Position numbers and translations under genes: made by a program. Shown piece by piece: positions 16,839 through 25,979 of a DNA stretch of 64,000 bases (positions within the stretch are counted from its first letter, which is position 1; the number at the start of each line of letters is the position of its first letter). The notes beneath the pieces were generated by a model. That model made no database searches. It was not told the DNA's origin and saw only the letters and a program-made list of their open reading frames with translations. Origin of the DNA: Gammaproteobacteria bacterium (GTDB lineage: Bacteria; Pseudomonadota; Gammaproteobacteria; UBA4575); NCBI GenBank assembly GCA_026713925.1, contig JAPONM010000061.1, positions 186,001 through 250,000 on the forward strand, given 5' to 3'.

Positions 16839-17942
16839 ATGGCGAATGTCACAATGCGCCAGATGCTGGAAGCTGGCGTGCACTTTGGGCATCAGACCCG
16901 CTACTGGAATCCGAAGATGAGTCCTTATATCTTCGGGGTACGCAATAAAATCCATATCATAAACCTTGAGAAAACATTGCCGATGTTTCTCGATGCGGCT
17001 GCATTTCTTGGCAAAATGGCTGCGAACAAGGGGACTATCTTATTTGTCGGTACAAAGCGCTCGGCGCGTGATGCGATACGCGAAGAGGCAACACGTTGTG
17101 GTATGCCCTATGTCAATCACCGTTGGCTGGGTGGCATGCTGACAAACTTTAACACCGTCAATAAGTCAATTCAACGCTTGCAGGACCTTGAACAGGTGGC
17201 CAGCGGGGAAGGCATAGAAAGGCTGAGCAAGAAGGAACTGCTGCTGTTGAAACGTGAACTGTTCAAGCTTGAGCGCAGTCTGGGCGGTATCAAGAACATG
17301 ACGAGCCTGCCAGATGCGCTGTTTGTGGTTGATGTGGGATATGAAGCCATTGCAGTCAACGAAGCCAACAAGCTGGGTATCCCCGTGGTTGCAGTCGTGG
17401 ACAGCAACAATAAAATTGATGGGGTGGATTACGTGATTCCCGGAAATGACGATGCGATCCGTGCAATCAGGTTGTTTTCCACTCATATCGCGCAAGCCAT
17501 TCTGGAAGGCAAGGAAAGCCTGCAGGTGATGACAGGCGATGAAGATGACTTCATCGAAGTGGATGCCGCGGGCAAGGTTGCTGAGGTGGACGACAAAGGC
17601 AAGCCGGAGCCTAAGCAGAAAATTACCGTTAAGAGAAAAGCAGGCATCAGGAGTGCCGGCAAGGCTGAATCCGCAAAGAAGGACGCGGCTGAGCATGCCG
17701 GTGACGGTAAAGAGGCTGAATCCGCAAAGAAGGACGCAACTGAGCATGCCGGTGACGGTAAAGAGGCTGAATCCGCAAAGAAGGACGCGGCTGAGCATGC
17801 CGGTGACGGTAAAGAGGCTGAATCTGCAAAGAAGGGCGCAACTGAGCATGCCGGTGACGGTAAAGAGGCTGAACCTGTGCACAGTGAGGGGAATGAATCC
17901 GAATCGGCCACGAGCGAGGATACAAGCCAGGCCGCTGACTGA
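16839..17942 (+). CDS. rpsB: Ribosomal protein S2 with long repeat-bearing C-terminal extension
   Basis: Small-subunit protein that joins late and helps anchor S1. Residues 1 to about 230 are a normal S2 ([54 protein letters not shown]). E. coli S2 stops at 241 residues, but this one runs to 367: an acidic linker, a basic [11 protein letters not shown] segment, four 17-residue repeats (276-343) and an acidic tail. The extension is lysine, alanine, glutamate and glycine rich and probably disordered. AGGAG lies 11 bases before the ATG. tsf follows 50 bases later, the universal rpsB-tsf pair. Confidence 0.96.
   Translation: MANVTMRQMLEAGVHFGHQTRYWNPKMSPYIFGVRNKIHIINLEKTLPMFLDAAAFLGKMAANKGTILFVGTKRSARDAIREEATRCGMPYVNHRWLGGMLTNFNTVNKSIQRLQDLEQVASGEGIERLSKKELLLLKRELFKLERSLGGIKNMTSLPDALFVVDVGYEAIAVNEANKLGIPVVAVVDSNNKIDGVDYVIPGNDDAIRAIRLFSTHIAQAILEGKESLQVMTGDEDDFIEVDAAGKVAEVDDKGKPEPKQKITVKRKAGIRSAGKAESAKKDAAEHAGDGKEAESAKKDATEHAGDGKEAESAKKDAAEHAGDGKEAESAKKGATEHAGDGKEAEPVHSEGNESESATSEDTSQAAD
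17664..17867 (+). repeat. Four in-frame 51-bp tandem repeats inside rpsB
   Basis: Four consecutive 51-bp units starting at 17664, 17715, 17766 and 17817 encode [17 protein letters not shown] with only three substitutions (A to T in copies two and four, D to G in copy four). The near identity at DNA level indicates recent expansion by slippage or unequal recombination, so the copy number may vary between strains. Confidence 0.95.
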
Positions 17943-17992
17943 ATGCAGGATGATGTGTTTTAACGTTTGACTAGGAAATTTCAGGAATGACG

Positions 17993-18898
17993 ATGCAGAT
18001 AACCGCAACGATGGTAAAGGAACTGCGCGAGAGAACCGGCGCAGGCATGATGGAGTGCAAAAAAGCACTGGTGGAAAGCAGTGGCGATATACAGGCTGCC
18101 ATTGAACAGATGCGAAAGATGGGGCAGGCCAAGGCTGAAAAAAAAGCCGGACGTATCGCTGCAGATGGAGTGATTGCCCTGGCAACTTCGGCAGATGGAA
18201 AGCAGGCTTCGATTGTAGAGGTGAACTGTGAAACGGATTTTGTTGCCAAGGATCACCAGTTTCAGGCGTTCTCGGGGCAGTTGGCTAAACTTGTACTGGG
18301 CAGTGGGCTTAAGACAGTTGAAGAATTGAATGCTGCCTCACTGGAATCTGGGCTCAGTGTTGAACAGACCCGGTTGGAACTGGTAACCAAGATTGGCGAA
18401 AATATCCAGGTACGCCGTTTTGAAAGCGTTGGCTCCGAAAATACCATTGCAGGGTATCTGCATGGCAATCGTATCGGTGTGCTGGTTGATTACTCCGGCG
18501 GGGATGACCAGCTGGGCAAGGATATCGCCATGCATGTTGCAGCGAGCAACCCTGCCTGTGTTTCCGAGGAGGATGTGGATGAGGCTGTTCTGGCCAAGGA
18601 GCGGGAAATATTCATGGCGCAGGCACAATCAAGCGGCAAGCCCGCGGACATCGTTGAGAAAATCGTCCAGGGCAGACTGAAGAAGTTTCTGAAGGAAATC
18701 ACCCTGCTGGGACAGCCGTTCATAAAGGACTCGAATCAGTCAGTTGGTCAGTTGTTGGAACGCGCCAATGCAAAAGTCGCCGGATTCATCCGCTATGAGG
18801 TAGGCGAAGGGATCGAGAAAAGATCTGAAAACTTTGCGGATGAAGTCATGGACCAGGTCAAACGGAGCAAGGATAAGGAAGGGCAGGAAAACGGGTAG
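17993..18898 (+). CDS. tsf: Elongation factor Ts
   Basis: Guanine nucleotide exchange factor that regenerates EF-Tu-GTP. The N-terminal UBA-like domain (ATMVKELRERTGAGMMECKKAL) is followed by the core containing NCETDFVAKDHQF, whose TDFVA loop inserts into EF-Tu. The length (301 residues) is normal. ATG 17993 has AGGA six bases upstream; an ATG two codons earlier sits too close to that site. In most gammaproteobacteria pyrH follows directly; here the next gene is frr. Confidence 0.97.
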   Translation: MQITATMVKELRERTGAGMMECKKALVESSGDIQAAIEQMRKMGQAKAEKKAGRIAADGVIALATSADGKQASIVEVNCETDFVAKDHQFQAFSGQLAKLVLGSGLKTVEELNAASLESGLSVEQTRLELVTKIGENIQVRRFESVGSENTIAGYLHGNRIGVLVDYSGGDDQLGKDIAMHVAASNPACVSEEDVDEAVLAKEREIFMAQAQSSGKPADIVEKIVQGRLKKFLKEITLLGQPFIKDSNQSVGQLLERANAKVAGFIRYEVGEGIEKRSENFADEVMDQVKRSKDKEGQENG

Positions 18899-18961
18899 TG
18901 TGGAAGGCAGGGAGATCTGACAAGTAGTCTGCAGGATCTATGGGCATGCAGTAACCGGGGT

Positions 18962-19525
18962 ATGACAGTGATTGATGAAATTCAACAGGATGCAAAGCAG
19001 CGCATGCGCAAAAGTGTCGATTCCTTGTCAAGTGAGCTGTCAAAAGTGCGTACCGGGCGTGCCAATGCGCATTTACTGGATCATGTGATGGTCGAGTACT
19101 ATGGGAATGAAGTCCCCATTAATCAGGCCGCGACCGTAACCGTGGAGGATGTGCGCACGATTGCCGTCACGCCCTGGGAAAATTCTCTCGTACCCGCCAT
19201 CGAGAAGGCAATCATGAAATCGGACCTTGGTGTGAACCCGACCACTGCGGGCACTGTAATACGGGTCATCATGCCTCCCCTGACTGAAGAAAGACGCAAG
19301 GACCTGATGCGCATCGTTGAAAATGAAGCAGAGAAATCCCGCGTGGCCATACGCAATATCCGCCGTGATGCCAATTCGGACTTCAAGGACCTGATGAAGG
19401 AGAAGGAGATATCAGAAGATGAAATGCATCAGGCTCAGGGTGAGATCCAGAAGCTGACAGACCAGTTTGTCAAAGAGATCGATTCGATTCTGGAGCAGAA
19501 AGAAAAAGATCTGATGACAGTTTAA
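18962..19525 (+). CDS. frr: Ribosome recycling factor
   Basis: Splits post-termination ribosomes with EF-G. The 187 residues form the three-helix bundle typical of the family, with LSKVRTGRANAHLLDHVMVEYYG near the N-terminus and LTEERRKDLMRIV, VAIRNIRRDANSDFK in the middle. The length matches E. coli (185). It begins 63 bases after tsf, a gap too small for pyrH. uppS follows after 20 bases. Confidence 0.97.
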   Translation: MTVIDEIQQDAKQRMRKSVDSLSSELSKVRTGRANAHLLDHVMVEYYGNEVPINQAATVTVEDVRTIAVTPWENSLVPAIEKAIMKSDLGVNPTTAGTVIRVIMPPLTEERRKDLMRIVENEAEKSRVAIRNIRRDANSDFKDLMKEKEISEDEMHQAQGEIQKLTDQFVKEIDSILEQKEKDLMTV

Positions 19526-19545
19526 AGGCATATTTTCTTCAGGCA

Positions 19546-20268
19546 ATGTCTAGCAAGCCCGCCCTAGCCCATGTTGCCATCATCATGGATGGCAACGGAA
19601 GATGGGCGAAGCAACGCAAATTGCCGCGTACGGCCGGCCACAAACAGGGCATCAAGGCTACCCGGGAAATCGTCGAAGCCAGTGCGGAGGCTGGAGTCAA
19701 GTACTTGACGCTGTTTGCCTTCAGCAGTGAGAACTGGAAAAGGCCGAAGGCAGAAATTTCCGCCCTGATGAACCTGTTCATCCAGTCCCTTCAGAATGAA
19801 GCCCAGAGCCTGCATGAAAAAGGTGTGCGGCTGAAATTCCTGGGACACAGGAATGCATTTTCCGACGGGCTGTGTCAGCAGATCGAACTGGCCGAGGAAC
19901 TGACCTGCAGAAATGATAAATTGTTCCTGAACATTGCGGCGGGCTACGGGGGCCGCTGGGACATTCTTCAGGCCGTGAACCATGTCATTCAGGATGTGCT
20001 GCATGATAGGCTGGCAGCCAGTGATATCAATGAGGACCTTTTTGAAAAAAGACTGGTCACAGGAGATATACCTGCACCGGACCTGTTTATTCGTACCGGT
20101 GGCGAGCAACGCATCAGCAATTTCCTGCTATGGCAGCTGGCGTATACGGAGTTGTACTTTTGTGACACGCTCTGGCCGGATTTCGACACAGATGAACTGA
20201 AAAAAGCGTTTGAGAGTTACCGTGTAAGGCAGAGAAGGTTTGGTCTTATACAAGAGCAGATTGCGTAA
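19546..20268 (+). CDS. uppS: Undecaprenyl diphosphate synthase (cis-prenyltransferase)
   Basis: Adds eight isopentenyl units in cis to farnesyl diphosphate, making the C55 carrier for peptidoglycan and LPS. The 240 residues contain the catalytic aspartate in IIMDGNGRWAK (D15), SSENWKRP, and the diphosphate-binding RTGGEQRISNFLLWQLAYTEL. Substrate supply comes from the MEP pathway genes dxr, ispD and ispF in this window. It is six bases upstream of cdsA. Confidence 0.97.
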   Translation: MSSKPALAHVAIIMDGNGRWAKQRKLPRTAGHKQGIKATREIVEASAEAGVKYLTLFAFSSENWKRPKAEISALMNLFIQSLQNEAQSLHEKGVRLKFLGHRNAFSDGLCQQIELAEELTCRNDKLFLNIAAGYGGRWDILQAVNHVIQDVLHDRLAASDINEDLFEKRLVTGDIPAPDLFIRTGGEQRISNFLLWQLAYTELYFCDTLWPDFDTDELKKAFESYRVRQRRFGLIQEQIA

Positions 20269-20274
20269 CTGCAC

Positions 20275-21084
20275 ATGCTAAGACAGCGCATCATTACTGC
20301 ACTGTTTCTGGGAGCAGGGATATTTTCAGTTATCCTGTTCCTGCCTAACCAGTGGCTGGCTGCGGTGTTCGCTCTGGTTACACTGCTTGCTGCGCGGGAA
20401 TGGGCCAACCTGATTTCCCTGCCTGGCCAGCTTTGGAAGATCACGTATGTGGCTTTGCTGGCCGTCATGCTCATTGTGGTGTGGACATGGGTCCGCCCGG
20501 ATCATGCGCATACTGTATTTCTGATTGCAGTGCTGTGGTGGGCAGGTGCCGTGATCATGCTTGCTGCATATGAGCCCGGCTGGCTACATACCGGCTGGCT
20601 GCAATGGATATTGGGGCTTTCAGGCTTTGTGGTGCTGGTGCCCACCTGGCTGAGCCTGGTTATACTGCATGAACAGTATCCGGCTTTGCTGGTATTCCTG
20701 CTGGTACTGGTCGGTGCCTCGGATACCTCTGCATACTTTGCAGGGAAACGGTTCGGGAAAAACAAGCTTGCGCCCAGCCTGAGCCCGGGAAAAACACGCG
20801 AAGGGCTATGGAGTGCCCTGATCATTTCCTTGGTGCTCGCAGTCCCGGGCATGTATGCACTGGGCCTCGACAAGGCTGTGTGGATATATTTTTTATGCCT
20901 GAGCCTGGTTACTGTGCTGGCTGCACTGATCGGGGATTTGTTCGAGAGCCTGTTAAAGCGCAGGGCGGGGGTCAAGGACAGCGGCACGATATTGCCTGGC
21001 CACGGGGGGATTCTGGACAGGATTGACAGTTTGACGGCTGCAGCACCCGGTTTTATGCTTGGAGTATACTGGATCTATGGTTAA
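20275..21084 (+). CDS. cdsA: Phosphatidate cytidylyltransferase
   Basis: Integral inner-membrane enzyme that makes CDP-diacylglycerol from phosphatidate and CTP, the branch point of phospholipid synthesis. The 269 residues hold about eight hydrophobic helices and the C-terminal signature SLLKRRAGVKDSGTILPGHGGILDRIDS, followed by a last helix. GASDTSAYFAGKRFGKNKL is also typical. The 3' end overlaps the chosen dxr start by eight bases. Confidence 0.96.
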   Translation: MLRQRIITALFLGAGIFSVILFLPNQWLAAVFALVTLLAAREWANLISLPGQLWKITYVALLAVMLIVVWTWVRPDHAHTVFLIAVLWWAGAVIMLAAYEPGWLHTGWLQWILGLSGFVVLVPTWLSLVILHEQYPALLVFLLVLVGASDTSAYFAGKRFGKNKLAPSLSPGKTREGLWSALIISLVLAVPGMYALGLDKAVWIYFLCLSLVTVLAALIGDLFESLLKRRAGVKDSGTILPGHGGILDRIDSLTAAAPGFMLGVYWIYG

Positions 21085-22291
21085 ACCAGAAACACATACC
21101 CGGTCAGCATCGGATAATGTAGCCCATGTATCGATACTGGGGGCTACCGGCTCGGTAGGCATCAGCACCCTGAAGGGGATTGAAGAGCATGCCGGGAGGT
21201 TTGACGTCACCGCCCTTACAGCCAATAACAATGTCGATCTCTTATATGAGCAGTGCCTGAAATTCAGGCCAGAGGTGGCGGTGGTGGCCAATGAAAAACG
21301 GGTGGATCAGTTCAGCGCCAGATTTTCAGGAAATGGCTACAAACCGGATATTTTTGCAGGCAGCCATGGGCTGGAACAGGCTGCAAGCTTGGATGAAGTG
21401 GATTTTGTAATGGCTGCCATTGTCGGTGCAGCCGGGTTGCCTGCAACCCTTGCAGCGGCACGCACAGGCAAACGCATACTGCTTGCCAACAAGGAGGCCC
21501 TGGTCATGTCGGGCAGCCTGCTCATGGATATGGCGAGTCAGCATGCCGCAAGGTTGCTGCCCATTGACAGTGAACATAATGCGGTGTTCCAGTGCCTGTC
21601 CGGCGGTAGCGAGCGTGAAGTTGAAAGGATCATCCTGACAGCCTCTGGGGGCCCGTTTTTAAAGCTTCCCCTGAAAGAATTTGCAGGGGTCACCCCGGAA
21701 CAGGCCTGTGCCCATCCCAACTGGGAGATGGGTAGAAAGATTTCCGTGGACTCCGCGACCATGATGAACAAGGGTCTGGAAGTGATCGAGGCATGCATGC
21801 TGTTCGGGAAAGATCCCAGCGACATCGAGGTTGTAATTCATCCCCAGTCAATCATCCATTCACTGGTCGCATATGTGGATGGCTCCATGTTGGCGCACCT
21901 GGCTTACCCGGATATGCGCGTACCGATTGCTCATGCCCTGGCCTGGCCTCAACGAATACACTCGGGAGTGGATGGCATTGATCTGGCAAAACTTGGTCCA
22001 CTGGAGTTTACGGCACCCGACCAGAACAGGTTTCCCTGCTTGCGGCTGGCCTATCAGGCGCTGGAGTATTCCGGCAGCGCTGCAGTCATCCTGAATGCTG
22101 CAAATGAGGTGGCGGTAGAAAGTTTCCTGAAAGCCGAAATAGGCTTTACCGAGATCCCTGTCGTGGTCGATGCGGCCCTGCAGCATGTTGAGCATGAGAA
22201 CATGCAGGAACTGGAGATGATTCTGACCAAGGACCAGCAAACCCGCCTGTTTGCAAAAAGATTTATTGAACAGACAGGGTTGAGGCACTGA
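21077..22291 (+). CDS. dxr: 1-deoxy-D-xylulose 5-phosphate reductoisomerase
   Basis: Converts DXP to 2-C-methyl-D-erythritol 4-phosphate with NADPH, the first committed step of the MEP isoprenoid pathway. The NADPH loop is GATGSVGISTL (about residues 22-32); the metal and substrate residues lie in NKEALVMSG, PIDSEHNA, ASGGPF and the SVDSATMMNKGLEVIEA motif. I chose ATG 21077 (404 residues; E. coli has 398). Pathway partners ispD and ispF are at 42.8-44.1 kb. It overlaps rseP by one base. Confidence 0.97.
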   Translation: MVKPETHTRSASDNVAHVSILGATGSVGISTLKGIEEHAGRFDVTALTANNNVDLLYEQCLKFRPEVAVVANEKRVDQFSARFSGNGYKPDIFAGSHGLEQAASLDEVDFVMAAIVGAAGLPATLAAARTGKRILLANKEALVMSGSLLMDMASQHAARLLPIDSEHNAVFQCLSGGSEREVERIILTASGGPFLKLPLKEFAGVTPEQACAHPNWEMGRKISVDSATMMNKGLEVIEACMLFGKDPSDIEVVIHPQSIIHSLVAYVDGSMLAHLAYPDMRVPIAHALAWPQRIHSGVDGIDLAKLGPLEFTAPDQNRFPCLRLAYQALEYSGSAAVILNAANEVAVESFLKAEIGFTEIPVVVDAALQHVEHENMQELEMILTKDQQTRLFAKRFIEQTGLRH

Positions 22292-23646
22292 TGATGCAGA
22301 TGCTGGGGTATGTGCTTGCCTTTGTAGTTGTGGTGGGCATTATCATAACGGTTCATGAGTTTGGTCATTACTGGGTTGCCAAGGTGCTCGGTGTGAAAGT
22401 CTTGCGGTTCTCAGTAGGCCTGGGCAAACCTCTTTTGGCCAAGCGGGCCGGTGAAACTGAATACGTCCTGGCCAGCATCCCGCTGGGCGGGTATGTGAAG
22501 ATGCTTGATGAGCGCGAAGGCGAGGTCAGTGCGCATGAAGCGCATCGTGCCTTCAATCTTCAGCCAGTCTGGAAAAGATTCGCGATAGTTTCAGCGGGTC
22601 CGCTATTCAATTTTATTTTTGCAGTGTTTGCATACTGGGTGACGTTCGTAGTGGGCGTCGAAGGAGCGAAGCCCACAGTCGGAGAGGTGGCCCCGCAGAG
22701 TATTGCCTGGCAGTCGGAAATCAGGGCGGATGATACCTTTGTGGCTGTGGAGGACATGCCTGTCCGCACCTGGCAGCAAACTTCAATCCAGTTGCTGGAC
22801 AAGGCACTTGAATCCGGGCAGGTTGCTGTGACCCTGCAAGACGGGGATTCAGGCTCGAAGACGACCACACTGGACCTGAGCGATACCAAGCACTTGTTGT
22901 CGGAAGGAAATTTGCTGGAAAAGCTGGGCATCACACCCTGGAGGTATGTATATGGACCGGTCTTTGGCGAGATCACGGCCGGTGTTGCCAGAACTGCCGG
23001 GATTCAAGAAGGGGACAGGGTGATCAGTGTTGACGGGGTACAGGTACAGAGTTGGTCAGAACTGGTACGGTATATTCAGGCCCGTGCCGGAGATCCGGTT
23101 GATATGCTGGTACAACGGGACCGGCAGCGCCTGCAGTTTGAGCTGATACCGGAACCTTACAAACAGGGCGGAAAAACGGTCGGGCGTGTGGGAGCCTATC
23201 CGTTTGTGGACTTGGCCCAGCTTGAGCAGCACAAGGTCGTTGTCAGATATAACCCGTTTGAGGCGGTTCCCAGAAGTCTGGTGAAAACCCGGGACGTGAC
23301 GGTATTGACCCTGAAGCTGTTATGGCAATTGGTGAAGGGCGAGGCCTCTTTGAAAAATATCAGTGGTCCTGTGACCATCGCCGAATATGCGGGGGTTTCG
23401 GCAGCTATCGGAATTTCTGCTTTTGTGGGAGCTCTGGCGCTGATCAGCATCAGTATAGGGATACTGAATCTGTTACCAATCCCGATGCTGGATGGGGGCC
23501 ACCTGTTTTACTATCTCATTGAGATCGTAAAGGGGAGTGCCGTGTCTGAACGGGTCGAAGCTTTTGGACAGCGATTAGGTATAATGATGCTGGTCGGGTT
23601 AATGTGTCTGGCTTTCTACAACGACATATACCGGCTACTACAGTAA
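22291..23646 (+). CDS. rseP: Site-2 zinc protease RseP
   Basis: Inner-membrane metalloprotease that cuts anti-sigma factors such as RseA and clears signal peptide remnants. HEFGH (residues 22-26) in the first helix and LDGG in a late helix supply the zinc ligands. Two PDZ domains lie in the periplasmic part, the second clear in GIQEGDRVISVDGVQVQSW. The length (451) is normal. The start ATG shares a base with the dxr stop; a second ATG follows immediately. It sits directly before bamA, the standard arrangement. Confidence 0.97.
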   Translation: MMQMLGYVLAFVVVVGIIITVHEFGHYWVAKVLGVKVLRFSVGLGKPLLAKRAGETEYVLASIPLGGYVKMLDEREGEVSAHEAHRAFNLQPVWKRFAIVSAGPLFNFIFAVFAYWVTFVVGVEGAKPTVGEVAPQSIAWQSEIRADDTFVAVEDMPVRTWQQTSIQLLDKALESGQVAVTLQDGDSGSKTTTLDLSDTKHLLSEGNLLEKLGITPWRYVYGPVFGEITAGVARTAGIQEGDRVISVDGVQVQSWSELVRYIQARAGDPVDMLVQRDRQRLQFELIPEPYKQGGKTVGRVGAYPFVDLAQLEQHKVVVRYNPFEAVPRSLVKTRDVTVLTLKLLWQLVKGEASLKNISGPVTIAEYAGVSAAIGISAFVGALALISISIGILNLLPIPMLDGGHLFYYLIEIVKGSAVSERVEAFGQRLGIMMLVGLMCLAFYNDIYRLLQ

Positions 23647-23669
23647 AAATAAAAATAACAATACAATAC

Positions 23670-25958
23670 ATGCGTTTGATTAATCGAATTGCCCTCCTTA
23701 CTCTATCTGGTTTTCTCTTCATCCCGGTTCATGCCGAGACCTTTCGTGTGCAGGACATCCAGATAGAGGGCCTTGAGCGCATTGAAGCGGGTACCGTGTT
23801 TACCTACCTGCCCGTAAAGGTAGGTGACCAGGTGGATGCGGGTCAGACTGCACAGATTGTCCGGGAACTGTTCAAGACGGGTCTGTTTAAAGACATTGAA
23901 CTGCGCCGTGAAGGGGACGTACTGGTGGTGGTTGTCCAGGAAAGGCCGGGTATTGCAAGCATTACCTTTGACGGAAACAAGATACTGGATGATGAGCAGC
24001 TGACCAAGGTGCTGGTGGATATCGGTATTGCAAGCGGTCATGTATTCAATCGCTCGGTCCTCGAGCGGCTGGAAAATGAATTGCTGCAGCAGTACTTTGC
24101 ATTTGGCAAATACAACGTCCAGATCGATACCCGGGTAAGCGAGTTGCCGCGCAACCGGGTTGGCATCAGCATACTGATTGTCGAGGGCGATGTGGCCAGG
24201 ATCAAGCAGGTGCAAATTGTAGGCAACACGAGTTTTGACGAGGAACAGTTGACGGAACACTTTGAGTCCGGATTGAAATCCTGGTATCAGTTTTTTGGCA
24301 CAAGTGACCGCTATGCGAAACAAAAGCTTCAGGGTGACCTGGAAAAGTTGCGTTCACACTATCTTAATCACGGTTATTTAAAGTTTAATATCAAGTCCAC
24401 GCAGGTCTCGCTCAGTCCCAACAAGGAAGACATTTTTATTACCATCAACATAGACGAGGGTGACCAGTATACGCTGGAGGAAATTGAGCTTGCAGGAGAC
24501 TTGGTATTGCCGGAAGAAGAACTCAGATCTTTGATTCAGTTCTCGCCTGGTGAAACGTTCTCACGTGCAAGAATCTCCCTGATTTCCGACGCAATCCTGC
24601 GCAGACTCGGTGATCAGGGATACGCCTTCCCCAATGTCAATCCTGTTCCCGAGATCAATGATGAGGACAAGGCTGTAAAGATCACCATGTTTGTCACTCC
24701 GGGTAAGCGCGCCTATGTTCGCAGAATCAACTTTCGTGGTCACAAGATCACCCAGGATCAGGTATACAGAAGAGAGTTGAGGCAAATGGAGGGAGGTTGG
24801 TATTCGCAGACAAGTGTCGAAAATTCAAGACGCAGGCTGCAGAGGTTGACGTACGTGGAATCCGTTGAAATTGAAACCAATCGAGTGCCTGGAGCTGAAG
24901 ACCTGGTTGATATCGATATTGATATCAAGGAAAGACTGTCGGGCAGCTTTAACATCGGCGCTGGTTATTCAGATGCCCAGGGCGCTGTATTCTCCTCAAG
25001 TGTGAGCCAGGAAAATTTCCTGGGAACCGGTAAAACCGTTTCGTTTTCAATCAATACGAGCAAGGTCAATACTGTGTATGCCTTGAACTATGTCAATCCC
25101 TACTACACTATTGACGGGGTAAGCAGGGGGTTTGGTTTTAACTATGTGGCAACCGAAGCAGATGAGGCTGACATTTCTGATTTCGATACGGACCAGTTTG
25201 GTTTAAGCACGAGTTATGGAATACCATTAACTGAGAATGACCGTATCAACGCCTTCGCGCAGGTGGACCGGACTGAAATTACTACAGGCAGCAATACACC
25301 TCAGGAAATTTTCGACTTTGTAGAAAACAATGATGATGAATATCTTAACTTCACATTTTCTTCCAATTTTGTACACGATACGCGTGACCGAAGACTGTTT
25401 CCGAGCGTTGGCAACCGGCAGCGTGCCGGAGTGGAAGTTACTGTGCCTGGAAGTGATCTGGAATTTTACAAAGTCACATACAGCAATTCGTTTTATTTTC
25501 CCTTGAGCAAGACATTTATCTTGTCGCTGGGAAGTGAGTTCGGGTATGGTGATGCCTATGGAAGCAGTAAGGATCTGCCTTTTTTTGAAAAGTTTCGTGC
25601 TGGAGGTGTCAGGACCGTACGTGGCTATGAAAGTAACAGCTTGGGTCCCAAGGACTCTCTCGGTGAGCCGTATGGTGGGAATCTTTTGACAACCTTTCGA
25701 AGCGAGTTGCTGTTTCCCCCGCCACCACTGCCACTGATTGCCCCGGGCAGTGCACGGATGAGCCTGTTCGTCGATGCCGGGAATGTCTTCGCAGACGTGG
25801 ATGATTTCGAAACAGGCGAGTTGCGGGGTTCAGTTGGACTGGGAGTGAATTTGATTACAGGTTTTGGAGGAATCAGTGCGATTTTTGCAACCGCCTTTAA
25901 TGATGAGTCAGGAGATGAGACGGAGTCCTTTCAGTTCAATTTAGGAACAAGTTTTTAG
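23670..25958 (+). CDS. bamA: Outer membrane protein assembly factor BamA
   Basis: Central beta-barrel of the BAM complex, which inserts proteins into the outer membrane. The 762-residue precursor begins with a signal peptide (MRLINRIALLTLSGFLFIPVHA), then five POTRA domains to about residue 420, then a 16-strand barrel with the VRGYESNSLGP loop (the VRGF/Y motif that lines the barrel) and the C-terminal phenylalanine. The start is preceded by an A-rich stretch with no Shine-Dalgarno, only 24 bases after rseP, so initiation may depend on coupling or S1. skp follows after 21 bases. Confidence 0.97.
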   Translation: MRLINRIALLTLSGFLFIPVHAETFRVQDIQIEGLERIEAGTVFTYLPVKVGDQVDAGQTAQIVRELFKTGLFKDIELRREGDVLVVVVQERPGIASITFDGNKILDDEQLTKVLVDIGIASGHVFNRSVLERLENELLQQYFAFGKYNVQIDTRVSELPRNRVGISILIVEGDVARIKQVQIVGNTSFDEEQLTEHFESGLKSWYQFFGTSDRYAKQKLQGDLEKLRSHYLNHGYLKFNIKSTQVSLSPNKEDIFITINIDEGDQYTLEEIELAGDLVLPEEELRSLIQFSPGETFSRARISLISDAILRRLGDQGYAFPNVNPVPEINDEDKAVKITMFVTPGKRAYVRRINFRGHKITQDQVYRRELRQMEGGWYSQTSVENSRRRLQRLTYVESVEIETNRVPGAEDLVDIDIDIKERLSGSFNIGAGYSDAQGAVFSSSVSQENFLGTGKTVSFSINTSKVNTVYALNYVNPYYTIDGVSRGFGFNYVATEADEADISDFDTDQFGLSTSYGIPLTENDRINAFAQVDRTEITTGSNTPQEIFDFVENNDDEYLNFTFSSNFVHDTRDRRLFPSVGNRQRAGVEVTVPGSDLEFYKVTYSNSFYFPLSKTFILSLGSEFGYGDAYGSSKDLPFFEKFRAGGVRTVRGYESNSLGPKDSLGEPYGGNLLTTFRSELLFPPPPLPLIAPGSARMSLFVDAGNVFADVDDFETGELRGSVGLGVNLITGFGGISAIFATAFNDESGDETESFQFNLGTSF

Positions 25959-25979
25959 CATTTGGGAGATACAGGAATA

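Noticed and set aside
17664-17867. Regular 51-bp repeats considered as a CRISPR array
   Set aside because: They are direct, back-to-back with no spacers, in frame, and encode the S2 tail.
17166-18185. A repetitive 339-codon minus-strand frame opposite rpsB and tsf
   Set aside because: Its repeats are only the antisense image of the 51-bp repeats in rpsB.
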